Origin: Frankia nepalensis
Lineage (GTDB): Bacteria > Actinomycetota > Actinomycetes > Frankiales > Frankiaceae
Reading direction: 5' to 3'
NCBI RefSeq assembly: GCF_016786325.1
Contig: NZ_JADWYU010000204.1
Coordinates: 1 to 64,000, forward strand
Length of the DNA stretch: 64,000 nucleotides
A model generated the notes under the pieces. That model searched no databases and was not told the origin of the DNA. It worked only from the letters and a program-made list of their open reading frames with translations. A program made the position numbers and the translations under genes. Position 1 is the stretch's first letter. Every line of letters starts with the position of its first letter. This document shows, one piece after another, positions 9,379 to 17,642 of this stretch.

Positions 9379-10326
9379 TCAGTCGCCGATCTCGATGACG
9401 ATCTTTCCGCGGGCGGTGCCGCTGGCGAGGGTGGCTAGCCCGTCGGTGGCGTTCTCGAGGGGCAGGACGGTGGTGATGTCGACTTTGAGGGTGCCGGCGG
9501 TAACCTGCTCGGCGAGTTCCGCGATGACCTCGCGGACGGGGGTGGCCATGACGCTGGTTCCGGTCAGGCCGAGCGCGGCGAGGGCCTGTTCGTCGGCGGC
9601 GCCCAGGGTGCTGGCGACCTTCCCGCCCTTGCGGACCAACTCGAGGGGCGCGGTGTCGGGGGTGTAGGCCACGAGGTCGATCAGGGCGTCGACGCCGTCG
9701 GGGTAGACGGTGGCCACCTGCTGGGCGACCGGGCCGGCGGTGTAGTCGATGACGGTGGTCGCGCCGAGCGTGGTCAGCCGGTCGGTGTCGACGGCGGTGG
9801 CGGTGGCGACGACGGTGACGCCGCGGGCGGCGAGCAGCTGGACGGTGTAGGAACCGACGCCGCCGCCGGCTCCGACGACGAGGACGGTCTGACCGGGCCG
9901 CGGTTCGATAGCGTCGACGGCGGCCTTGGCGGCGGCCGCGGCGAGGGGGAGCGCGGCGGCGGCGGTGAAGTCGAGGCCGGTCGGCTTGCGGGTGACCGCG
10001 GCGGCGGGCAGCAGCGCGTACTCGGCGAGAGTGCCGGCCTGGATCGGTGGAACGAGCAGCATGTGGCCGATCACCTCGTCGCCGATGGCGACGTGGTCGA
10101 CGCCGGCTCCGACGGCCTCGACGACGCCGGCGGCGTCACGGCCGAGGACCAGCGGGTACACATGCGGGAGCATCTCGGCCATCATCCCGGCGGCCAGGGC
10201 GTTGTCGAGGGCGTTGAGACCAGCCGCCTTCACGCGGACCAGCACGGTGTCCTCGACGGGTGCGGGGACCGGCAGGTCGGACAGGCGGGGCTGCTCGCCC
10301 GCAGCCGGGACGTTCAGTGCGCGCAT
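9379..10326 (-). CDS. NADP-dependent quinone-oxidoreductase-like MDR enzyme
   Basis: From the ATG at 10326 (GGGAGC upstream) the protein has 315 residues. It lacks zinc-binding cysteines. It has the MDR nucleotide loop VLVVGAGGGVGSYTVQLLAA and ends ARGKIVIEIGD, as zinc-free quinone reductase/enoyl reductase-like members do. An upstream in-frame extension to 10461 would read through the operator palindromes and is not preferred. It is divergent to a MarR gene that probably represses it, a common arrangement for electrophile- or quinone-responsive reductases. Confidence 0.88.
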   Translation of the reverse strand: MRALNVPAAGEQPRLSDLPVPAPVEDTVLVRVKAAGLNALDNALAAGMMAEMLPHVYPLVLGRDAAGVVEAVGAGVDHVAIGDEVIGHMLLVPPIQAGTLAEYALLPAAAVTRKPTGLDFTAAAALPLAAAAAKAAVDAIEPRPGQTVLVVGAGGGVGSYTVQLLAARGVTVVATATAVDTDRLTTLGATTVIDYTAGPVAQQVATVYPDGVDALIDLVAYTPDTAPLELVRKGGKVASTLGAADEQALAALGLTGTSVMATPVREVIAELAEQVTAGTLKVDITTVLPLENATDGLATLASGTARGKIVIEIGD

Positions 10327-10416
10327 GGGTGCTCCCTGGGGGATCGGATCGATGACGACACCGGTGATGAGCGGGCGGCGCGGCCGCCAGGCGCCCTCCG
10401 GCAGCCCGCCATCAAG

Positions 10417-10495
10417 TTGAAGCTTCAATAAAAAACTAGGCGCAAATGCTTGACGTGTCAAGTAGTTTGCGATCTTGGTTTTGTTGATGCTTCAA
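10417..10495. promoter_or_regulatory. MarR-type operators in the divergent promoter
   Basis: TTGAAGCTTCAA (10417-10428, perfect palindrome) and TTGATGCTTCAA (10484-10495, one mismatch) flank a different palindrome, CTTGACGTGTCAAG (10449-10462). The first copy is nearer the reductase start and the second nearer the MarR start (14 bp before its GTG), so each gene has its own site. MarR dimers typically bind such 12-16 bp sites. Confidence 0.78.
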
Positions 10496-10509
10496 GCTAG
10501 GCTGGCGGT

Positions 10510-11001
10510 GTGGACGCGCAGCAGCCGCGCTGGCTGACCGACGAGGAGATGCAGACCTGGTTGGCCCTCGCCAGGGTGCTGATCAGGCTCCCGGCCGCGC
10601 TCGACGACCAGCTCCAGCGGGACGCCGGGATCAGCCACTTCGAGTACCAGGTGTTGGCGATGCTGTCCGGGGCACCCGAGCGCACCCTGCGTATGAGCGC
10701 CCTGGCCGTCTTTGCCGGCGGATCGGCCTCCCGGCTCTCCCACGTGGCCGGGCGGCTGGAGAGGGCGGGCTGGGTACGCCGCACACCGGACCCCGCCGAC
10801 GGCCGCGGCACCTTGGCGACCCTCACGGACGCGGGCTGGGAGAAAATCGCCGCGACCGCTCCCGGGCATGTCGAGACGGTCCGCGCCCTGGTCTTCGATC
10901 CGCTCACTCGCGTGCAGCAGCGGCAGCTGGGCGACATCGGGCGCCGCATCGCACGCACCGTCGATCCTGACGGTAGCGACCTCGACAGCTTCTCCGGCTG
11001 A
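10510..11001 (+). CDS. MarR-family transcriptional regulator
   Basis: A 163-residue winged-helix protein. The recognition region is LRMSALAVFAGGSASRLSHV and the wing is WVRRTPDPADGRGTLATLTD, containing the conserved DxR near the wing tip. The GTG start has only a weak ribosome site, which fits low expression of an autoregulated repressor. It is divergent to the MDR reductase, with matching operators between them. No cysteine sensor is evident in this chain. Confidence 0.92.
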   Translation: MDAQQPRWLTDEEMQTWLALARVLIRLPAALDDQLQRDAGISHFEYQVLAMLSGAPERTLRMSALAVFAGGSASRLSHVAGRLERAGWVRRTPDPADGRGTLATLTDAGWEKIAATAPGHVETVRALVFDPLTRVQQRQLGDIGRRIARTVDPDGSDLDSFSG

Positions 11002-11100
11002 GTCGTCTACAGACGGCTCCGTCGCGGATTCGGCGCCGGCTCAGCGGCTACTTCTCTGAACCACGGCGGAGTGCGCCACTGGCCGATCGCCCCGTCCCGA

Positions 11101-11256
11101 TTCGCTGCCCTCGGCATGGCCGTACCCGAGATCCGCAGGCTGATCGCCGCCCTGCTCCACCGCGTCCACCCCACCGACTTCGTCTGGACCTGGTCGGACT
11201 GGCGCCGACGCCGCCAACACCAGGCCCGACGCCGCCACTACAAACAACAAGGACAT
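11101..11256 (+). pseudogene. C-terminal relic of a DDE transposase (IS701-like)
   Basis: The frame reads MAVPEIRRLIAALLHRV and then WTWSDWRRRRQHQARRRHYK, the basic tail common to actinobacterial IS701/IS4-type transposases. Nothing of the DDE core remains. The frame runs without a stop into a TetR relic, giving an artificial 175-codon open frame (11071-11598). Confidence 0.55.
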
Positions 11257-11400
11257 ACCCAAAGTCGTTGCAGAATCGGGAAACCGCTGAAGACGAGAAT
11301 CCGCCCGCCTGCCAGGACGGGCTGCCGCCGGATCCAGTTCGTGGCCGGGGTCGTCGACATCGAGCGCGGCGCCGCCGGTCGCGGATCGCGCGGCGCCGCC

Positions 11401-11598
11401 GGCGCCGACGGCTTCGACCAACTCCTTTCCGGGCTGCCCGCCGACCAGTTCGCCGCCCTGCGCGCGGCCGGCGCGGCATATGTGTCCGTGCCCTCCGAGG
11501 AGGTCTTCTCCTACGGCATGGCCCGTTTCCTCGACGGCATCGCCAGTGAGCTGTCCGCCGCCGGCGGGTCCGGCACGTCGCCTCCCGTGGATCCCTGA
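11401..11598 (+). pseudogene. C-terminal relic of a TetR-family regulator
   Basis: The segment GADGFDQLLSGLPADQFAAL, then the FSYGMARFLDGIASEL helix, looks like the last two helices of a TetR ligand-binding domain. No helix-turn-helix precedes it; the upstream part of the same frame is transposase-like. I read it as a gene broken by insertion and deletion. Confidence 0.55.
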
Positions 11599-11721
11599 CA
11601 GCGGGAACCGCGGCAACCGGCCTGGCACGGGGCGCGAGCCTTTGGCGAGATTCGGCTGTCAGACGTTGTCAGGCCACTTCGAGCCGCGGCGCGCAGGCAG
11701 GCGGCCGCGGACGGAACCGCG

Positions 11722-12276
11722 TCAGATCTGCTCGAAGGTACGAAGCGGCTTCCGGCCGTCCCAGCCGGACGCGGCCTGGTGGACAAGAGTCGCTATGCCG
11801 TCCGTGGCGGCTGTGACCTCCATGATCTCGACTATCGTCGCAGGCCCGGCGGGAGGCTCAACATAGGCGTAACGAGCGGCGCCGCCCCCGTCACCCGACC
11901 ACACCACGGGCCATCCGGCGGCGTCGACGGATCGCATCGTGGCATCGAAGTCGGTGGTCCACCAAGCCAGCTGGTGGAACCCCTCCGACCCGGACTCGAG
12001 GAACTCGGTGTAGATGCTGGGTGTGTCGTCCTCCTGGCAGATCAGTTCTACCTGCAGGTCACCCGTGTTACCGAAGGCGATCGACAGGGGGACCGTGCAG
12101 GGCCGGCCTCGGTAGCTCCCGCTTTGCGACTGCCCACGCATGACATACCAGGGCCCGACCCCCAGCGCGAGCCAGCTGGCCAGGGCCTGATCGAGATCGC
12201 GGACGACGTAGCCGATCTGGCGCACGGCTCCCGGAAGAACGGCCGGCGCGACAGCTGAGCCGGGGTGTGGGCGCAT
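11722..12276 (-). CDS. VOC-family protein, Glyoxalase_4 type
   Basis: A 184-residue protein from the ATG at 12276, where AGGAGG lies 5 bp upstream; an earlier ATG at 12333 lacks a site. The first module is QIGYVVRDLDQALASWLALG, the second SEGFHQLAWWTTDFDATMRS. The layout matches methylmalonyl-CoA-epimerase-like Glyoxalase_4 proteins often found beside P450 and steroid-type catabolic genes. It is probably co-oriented with the downstream-acting P450/aldehyde dehydrogenase group, though about 200 bp separates it from the P450. Confidence 0.85.
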   Translation of the reverse strand: MRPHPGSAVAPAVLPGAVRQIGYVVRDLDQALASWLALGVGPWYVMRGQSQSGSYRGRPCTVPLSIAFGNTGDLQVELICQEDDTPSIYTEFLESGSEGFHQLAWWTTDFDATMRSVDAAGWPVVWSGDGGGAARYAYVEPPAGPATIVEIMEVTAATDGIATLVHQAASGWDGRKPLRTFEQI

Positions 12277-12483
12277 CAGTGCCTCCTGCGGTTGGTTGGT
12301 CCTCGGCTGAGTCCATGGGTCGGCTGAGTCCATGGGGTGGGGCGGCTGCCTGTGCCCTGGCCGCCGGACACGACGACGGGCGGTCGTTCTCTCGCGGATC
12401 TCGCTCTCAACCCGCGGATCACGGCATGAGGCCGCCGGGACCAGGAACTGGATGGTGCGGCCTGGCCGGGCGCGCGGGTGTGG

Positions 12484-13680
12484 TCACGGGATATGGACGG
12501 GTAGCTTCTCCCAGCCGCGTACCGTTGACGTGCGGGCCTGCACGGCGTTGTCCCAGTCGACCTCCCAGGTGGGGAATCGGCGCAGCACCTCCTCGAGCGC
12601 CACCCTGCCCTCGAGGCGAGCCAGCGCCGCGCCCAGGCAGTGGTGGATGCCGTAGCCGAAAGAGAGGTGGCGGCCGACGTCGCGGTGGATGTCGAAACGG
12701 TCGGGGTCCGAGAACCGGCGCTCGTCCCGGTTGGCGGAGCCGTTGAGGAGCAGGATGACACTGCCCGCGGGAACGGGCCGACCATGGTGCTCGACGTCAT
12801 GGAGGACGTATCGGGCCTGCACGGGCGAGGGGGACTCGTAACGGAGGAGTTCCTCGACCGCGTTGGGAATTAGCGATGGGTCCTCGACGAGCTCACTGCG
12901 TTGGTCCGGGTGCTCGGCGAGCAGCTTCCCGGCCCAGCCGATGAGCCGTGCTGTCGTTTCGTTGCCGGCTCCGGCGAGCAGGTAGACGTAGTTGAGCACC
13001 TCTTCCCGGTTCAGGGTGCGGGTGGTGCCGGTCTCGTCCTCGAACTCCGCGTTGAGGAGTTCCGTCATGAGATCGTCGGAGGGGTGCTTGGACCGCCACT
13101 CGATATAGGCGGCGAACGGTTCGGTGAGGCTCATGTCCGGCGGCGCGAGATCGTCGCCTTCCTCAAGGCGCAAATTGTCGTCGAAGAGGGTCCGGATCGC
13201 TTCCTGATCTTCTTCGGGAATTCCCAGGAGATAGCCGATGATACGCATGGGCATCGCCGCGCCCAGGTCGGCGACGAAGTCGAATCCTCCTGATCCGACG
13301 AGGGGGTCGAGGGAATGGCGGCAGAACTCGCGGACCTTTGGTTCGAGCGCGTTCATCTTCCTGGGCGTGAATACCCGGGCCATGACGCCGCGGTGGACCT
13401 GATGGACGGGCGGGTCCTCGAAAAGGATCGACCCCGGTGGAATCGGAGCATTAGCCCTGATGAGCTCGAGGAGGGTGCCCCTGCCTGACCGGTAGGTCTG
13501 CCAGTTGCTCAGGCAGGGCTCGACGTCCTCGAATCGGCTTAACGCGTAGAAGTCGTGCCTGTCGTTGTAGTAGAGCGGCGCCTCGTCGCGCATCCGTCGC
13601 CATGTTGGATAGGGGTCCGCGTCGATCTGGAAGTCATAAGGGTCGTAGTAGAGGTCGCTGTCGGGGGTCGTCACTGGCAT
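12484..13680 (-). CDS. Cytochrome P450
   Basis: A full-length 398-residue P450. The I-helix AGAGNETTARLIGWA carries the acid-threonine oxygen-activation pair, the K-helix is EELLRYESPSPVQAR, and the haem loop is FGYGIHHCLG with Cys348 as axial ligand. It resembles bacterial CYPs acting on terpenoid, steroid or fatty substrates, but the family member cannot be fixed. It lies 214 bp downstream of the aldehyde dehydrogenase on the same strand, suggesting a two-step alcohol-to-acid oxidation. No ferredoxin gene is visible nearby. Confidence 0.94.
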   Translation of the reverse strand: MPVTTPDSDLYYDPYDFQIDADPYPTWRRMRDEAPLYYNDRHDFYALSRFEDVEPCLSNWQTYRSGRGTLLELIRANAPIPPGSILFEDPPVHQVHRGVMARVFTPRKMNALEPKVREFCRHSLDPLVGSGGFDFVADLGAAMPMRIIGYLLGIPEEDQEAIRTLFDDNLRLEEGDDLAPPDMSLTEPFAAYIEWRSKHPSDDLMTELLNAEFEDETGTTRTLNREEVLNYVYLLAGAGNETTARLIGWAGKLLAEHPDQRSELVEDPSLIPNAVEELLRYESPSPVQARYVLHDVEHHGRPVPAGSVILLLNGSANRDERRFSDPDRFDIHRDVGRHLSFGYGIHHCLGAALARLEGRVALEEVLRRFPTWEVDWDNAVQARTSTVRGWEKLPVHIP

Positions 13681-13894
13681 ATCAGGACTTCTTTCTTCTG
13701 GTGAATGGGGTGCCTGTTCTGTGGCGGCGCGTCCACGGCGGCGACGGTTGCCGGAAAGATCGTATTTGCGCGGGAGTGCCGTGCGTGTCAGTTACCGGGA
13801 GCCACGCCAAAGCTCTGTCGGCCTACTGAGGGCGCCAGGTGTCACGGCGCGCGCCCGGCCACGCGCCGACCGCGGTGGCGCGGCGGTTCGATGC

Positions 13895-15373
13895 TCAGAC
13901 CTTCGGCCAGGCCAGCGCCTTCGTCTCCAGGTACTGTTCGAACCCCTCGACGCCGTTCTGCCGGCCTATACCGCTGTGCTTGTAACCGCCGAAGGGCAGG
14001 TCGGCGCCATACGGAGTGCCGCCGTTGATGCCCAGGTCGCCGGTGCGGACGCGGCGAGCCACGGCCAGCGACCGCTCAAGGGAGCCGGAGAACACGGCGC
14101 CCGAAAGCCCATAGCGGCTGTCGTTGGCGATCCGGACGGCGTCATCGTCGTCGTCGAAGGGGATCACGACGAGAACCGGTCCGAATATCTCCTCCTGGGC
14201 GATCGTCATCGAGTTGTCCACGTCGGTGAACAGGGTGGGCTCGACGTACCAGCCCTTCGACAGGTGCCGAGGGCGCCCGCCGCCGAGGGCAAGCGTCGCG
14301 CCTTCCCGGACACCGCGCTCGATGTAGCCGAGCACGCGGTCGCGTTGCTTCGCCGAGATCACCGGGCCCATCATCACGTCCGGACGCTGCGGGTCGCCGT
14401 AGGGCGCCGCCGCCAGCGCGGCCTTCAGGATTTCGACGCCTTCGTCGTAGCGCGACCGGGAAAGCAGCATCCGAGTCTGGATGGCACAGCCCTGCCCGGC
14501 GTGGTAACAGACCCCCAGGCCGGTCGTGACCGCCGCCGGGAGGTCGGCGTCGTCCAGCACGATCGTCGCCGACTTGCCGCCGAGTTCGAGAAAGACCCGC
14601 TTCAGCGTGGCGGCCCCCTTCTCCATGATCCGCTGACCCACCGCGGTCGATCCGGTGAAGGAAATGAGGTCGACCTGCGGCGACAGGGTCAGCTGCTCGC
14701 CAACCAGGTGGTCCGAGGAGGTGACGACGTTGACGACGCCGGGCGGGATGTCGGTGCGCTCGGCGACGAGGCGACCGATTCTGGTGGCGTTCCAGGGTGT
14801 GTCCGGAGCGGGCTTGAGCACCACTGTGTTTCCAGTGGCAAGCGCCTGGCCGAGCTTGTTCAGCGCCACCTCGAACGGGAAGTTCCAGGGCACGATCGCG
14901 CCGACCACGCCGACCGGCTCCTTCCAGACGCGTCGCTGGGTGAGCACGCCCATGGCGGGGGCATCCGGGAGTTCGGCCTCCCACCGGAACTCCTCGATCA
15001 GCTTCGCCGGGTAGCGGAGCGCGCTCGCCAGCGGATCGTCGAGCTGCGGGCCGTTCGTCACCATGCGCGGGCAGCCGACCTCGAGGATGAGCTCCTCCCG
15101 GAGTTCGGCCTGCTCAGCCTCCAGCGCGTCCTGCAACTGTTCGAGGCAGCGCTTGCGCAGCGCCCGGTTGGTCGACCAGTCCGTCTCGTCGAACGCGCGC
15201 CGGGCCGCGGAGATGGCCCGCCGCATCTCCGTGTTCGACGCGTCAGCGACCTGGCCTAATGTCTCCTCGGTGGCTGGATTGATGTTGTCAAACGTCTTGC
15301 CCGAGTCTGCCTCGACGAGCTCTCCATCGATGAGAATCCTCGTTTCGGAGCCAATCTTCCGGGTTTCAGGCAC
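13895..15373 (-). CDS. NAD(P)-dependent aldehyde dehydrogenase
   Basis: A 492-residue ALDH-superfamily enzyme from a GTG at 15373 with AGGGGAA just ahead; an ATG at 15448 would add a charged, unconserved leader. The general-base glutamate is in FLELGGKSATIVLDD and the catalytic nucleophile is Cys296 in AGQGCAIQTRMLL. IVPWNFPFEVALNKLGQALA and the Gly-x-Thr-x-x-Gly loop FTGSTAVGQRI bind the coenzyme. It oxidises an aldehyde to a carboxylate, perhaps the product of the neighbouring P450. Confidence 0.94.
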   Translation of the reverse strand: MPETRKIGSETRILIDGELVEADSGKTFDNINPATEETLGQVADASNTEMRRAISAARRAFDETDWSTNRALRKRCLEQLQDALEAEQAELREELILEVGCPRMVTNGPQLDDPLASALRYPAKLIEEFRWEAELPDAPAMGVLTQRRVWKEPVGVVGAIVPWNFPFEVALNKLGQALATGNTVVLKPAPDTPWNATRIGRLVAERTDIPPGVVNVVTSSDHLVGEQLTLSPQVDLISFTGSTAVGQRIMEKGAATLKRVFLELGGKSATIVLDDADLPAAVTTGLGVCYHAGQGCAIQTRMLLSRSRYDEGVEILKAALAAAPYGDPQRPDVMMGPVISAKQRDRVLGYIERGVREGATLALGGGRPRHLSKGWYVEPTLFTDVDNSMTIAQEEIFGPVLVVIPFDDDDDAVRIANDSRYGLSGAVFSGSLERSLAVARRVRTGDLGINGGTPYGADLPFGGYKHSGIGRQNGVEGFEQYLETKALAWPKV

Positions 15374-15546
15374 GGTTCCCCTGCCGCTCAGCTTGGTGTC
15401 GGTGTTCGGGCTCGTTGTCGGCGCGCGTTCAGACCGGGTCCGCGGCACGCGCGTCCCGCCGTCGGGTTTTCGGCCGGAATGGATGGAAGTCCCGTGGTGG
15501 AGTGCGCGGGTGCCGGCCCCGGCGTTGCTGATCGACCGGCGCGGTA

Positions 15547-16278
15547 CTAGCCGGTGTCGTCCCGTCGGCGGCGTGGCTTCTTGGGCTCGCGCAGTTGCAG
15601 CGCGTTGATGTAGATTCTGGTGATCTGTTCGACGGCGGTGTCGAAGTCGTACCCCGAGTCGTCCTGCAGAAGGGACTGTTCGGCGAACCGTATGGTCATC
15701 ACGGCCAGGGCGTCGGTCACGATGACAGGGTCGAGGGCTGGGTCCGCGAGACCACGTTGCTGCAGCTGTTCGATCGAATGCGCCATCTCCTTCACATGCT
15801 GCTGGTAGAACTGGGTCCAGAGCACCCGGATCTGCTCGTTGTGGCGCGACACCTGCTCGATCACGCCCATGATCCGCGCTTCCTTGCGGTGGGCCTCGAG
15901 GCGGGTACGCATGGCCGCGGCGACGCGCTCGTGCGGCGTGGCGGTGGAAGTCGGGTCCAGGATGATGTCCACGCCGGCGTTCAGCGTGTGATCGAGCGCC
16001 GCCGCCACCTCACGCAGGATGTCCTCCTTCGAGTCGAAGTAGTGGTAGAAGGCGCTGTGGGTCAGGCCGGCCCGTTCGGCGACGTCCGAGATCCGAGCCT
16101 CGTGGAAGCCCTTCTCCTCGAAGACCGCCTTCGCGGCCTCTACCAGGCGCGCCCTCGTCTCGGCCCCCCGGCGCGAGCGCGGGCCGTCGTCGTCCCAGCG
16201 CTGAGCGCGGAGCCGAGCATCGGCGCCGGAGACGGCGGGCGACGCCGTCGCCTGGCTTGGCTGGGGGAGGGGCTCCAT
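15547..16278 (-). CDS. TetR-family transcriptional regulator
   Basis: A 243-residue regulator from the ATG at 16278, preceded by AAGGAG. The open frame extends further up, but that part has low-complexity arginine-rich composition and no ribosome site. The helix-turn-helix is RISDVAERAGLTHSAFYHYF. The C-terminal domain (FYQQHVKEMAHSIEQL) resembles regulators of fatty-acid or steroid catabolism genes. It sits upstream of the aldehyde dehydrogenase on the same strand and may control that group. Confidence 0.9.
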   Translation of the reverse strand: MEPLPQPSQATASPAVSGADARLRAQRWDDDGPRSRRGAETRARLVEAAKAVFEEKGFHEARISDVAERAGLTHSAFYHYFDSKEDILREVAAALDHTLNAGVDIILDPTSTATPHERVAAAMRTRLEAHRKEARIMGVIEQVSRHNEQIRVLWTQFYQQHVKEMAHSIEQLQQRGLADPALDPVIVTDALAVMTIRFAEQSLLQDDSGYDFDTAVEQITRIYINALQLREPKKPRRRRDDTG

Positions 16279-16834
16279 CTGCTGCTCCTTCAGGGCCGCC
16301 AGGCGACGGCGCGGCGGCGGTTCCATAGGGCGGGCTGGTCCGTCGTTGGTTCTGACGCGGTGATCGGCTCGGTCGGGCAGGAACGCACACGTGGGGAGGG
16401 CCCGACGGCCCGCTGACCGTGGGTCGGCCGCGGGGGCGGCTGACCCATGAGACACCTCCTTGCGTCGCTGCCCACGCCCGGCCGCGAATACCTCGGACCG
16501 GACGATGCCAGAAACGCGACGGTCCCAGGTCCGCGAGGCGTGCTGTTGGCCGACGGGCGCGTTCCGACGGACACTCGGCGCGTGGCACCACGGCGCCGGG
16601 CGCGGCGACCCCTGCCGACAACCTCCTCGACGGCGGTGTCGGGGGCGCGGGATCTCCCGCCTGGGGCTGCCTCGATCAGCCGGTCGCCGAACGGCACTCG
16701 CTGCTCGCGTCCGACCTCTGGTGTCTCCATCACCGCTCACCCGCTCTTTGCGCCCAGGTGCTGTTGCCGCCTGGCAGTCGTCAGGCGGCTCCTGCCGCAA
16801 GCCTGATGTTCCAGGGCCGCAGCCTGATGAAGTC

Positions 16835-16886
16835 GACATGATCGTGAAAAAAGTTTGACGATCATGTCTGGAAAAGTTGACGTCAA
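16835..16886. promoter_or_regulatory. Long inverted repeat plus TTGACGTCAA palindrome
   Basis: A perfect 11-bp inverted repeat, GACATGATCGT (16835-16845) and its complement (16858-16868), separated by 12 bp, is followed 8 bp later by the 10-bp palindrome TTGACGTCAA (16877-16886). The symmetry suggests regulator binding about 560 bp upstream of the TetR start. An operator role is inference. Confidence 0.55.
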
Positions 16887-17421
16887 TGTAGACGGTCTTC
16901 GACGGGTCGGCAAGCGCCTGCTGCCCCGCTGGGACTCGTTGGGCCCGGTCACGGACCCATGCATCCGGTCGCGAGTCGCCGTCCGGTTCGGAGGGGCGAC
17001 GACTGGCTCGATGACGGACGCACTTCGCGGTCGGTCACGACACCTCGCGGTGGCGGCGCGGGCGTCACTGGTGGCCGCGCCCGCGGCCGGGTTGACCGGC
17101 CGGGGCGTGCGGGTCGCCGGCTCCGGCGCGGCGCGGCGCGGGTCAGGCGAGTGCGCGCCTCACACCCGTTCGCTATGCATTGTGACCGAACGTGGGCGGA
17201 AGGTGATCGACGTCTGGGTCTTGACTTTGACATAGAGAGCTGTGACTGTTCCTCACGTTCTGGCCAGTCGGGTCGAGCGGGCGTGCTCACCTAGCCGGAC
17301 GACGTCATGGACCGACGCATGCCGGCGACAGAACGGTTGCGAACCGGGATGCTTCCGGGGCGGTCGTGGCCACCCGGCCATCAGACGCCTCGGTGAGTGG
17401 CCGGATTCTCTGACCACTGTG

Positions 17422-17450
17422 AGCGAAACGCGCCTTCGGTGCGTTTCGCT
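17422..17450. terminator. Strong hairpin with 10-bp perfect stem
   Basis: AGCGAAACGC (17422-17431) pairs with GCGTTTCGCT (17441-17450) across a 9-base loop containing CTTCGG. There is no T-tract on either strand, so it would be an actinobacterial-style I-shaped terminator or an RNA structure in a leader of the downstream ABC gene. No gene clearly ends at it. Confidence 0.5.
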
Positions 17451-17642
17451 ACCCGTCGCGGAAGCTTCCCGCGCCAACGTGATGGCGTTCGGGCTGTTTT
17501 AGCGACCTCCCATTCTACGGATTCCGCGCGGCATGCCGCGATTTCGGTCTGAAACCGCGTCGCCGGCATCGTGGCGGCCGCCGCGGCCAGGTCGCCGGCA
17601 ACGCGACGACCCAGTGACTACCAAGGGGAAGGTCATCCAAGC

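Larger units (their letters stand above)
16279..17642. other. 1.36-kb region without a convincing gene
   Basis: I find no supported coding sequence here on either strand; the open frames are short and arginine/proline-rich shadows. It holds two notable structures, annotated separately: an inverted repeat at 16835-16886 and a hairpin at 17422-17450. The ribosome site AAGGGGAAGG for the binding-protein gene lies at its right end. It probably contains the promoters of the TetR gene to the left and the ABC operon to the right. Confidence 0.6.

Noticed and set aside
13721-15259. 512-codon plus-strand open frame
   Set aside because: Shadow of the aldehyde dehydrogenase on the other strand; composition is Arg/Asp/Gly-rich with no domain.
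16279-16839. N-terminal extension of the TetR gene at 15547-16278
   Set aside because: The frame stays open but is Arg/Pro-rich, lacks a ribosome site, and the ATG at 16278 has a good AAGGAG.
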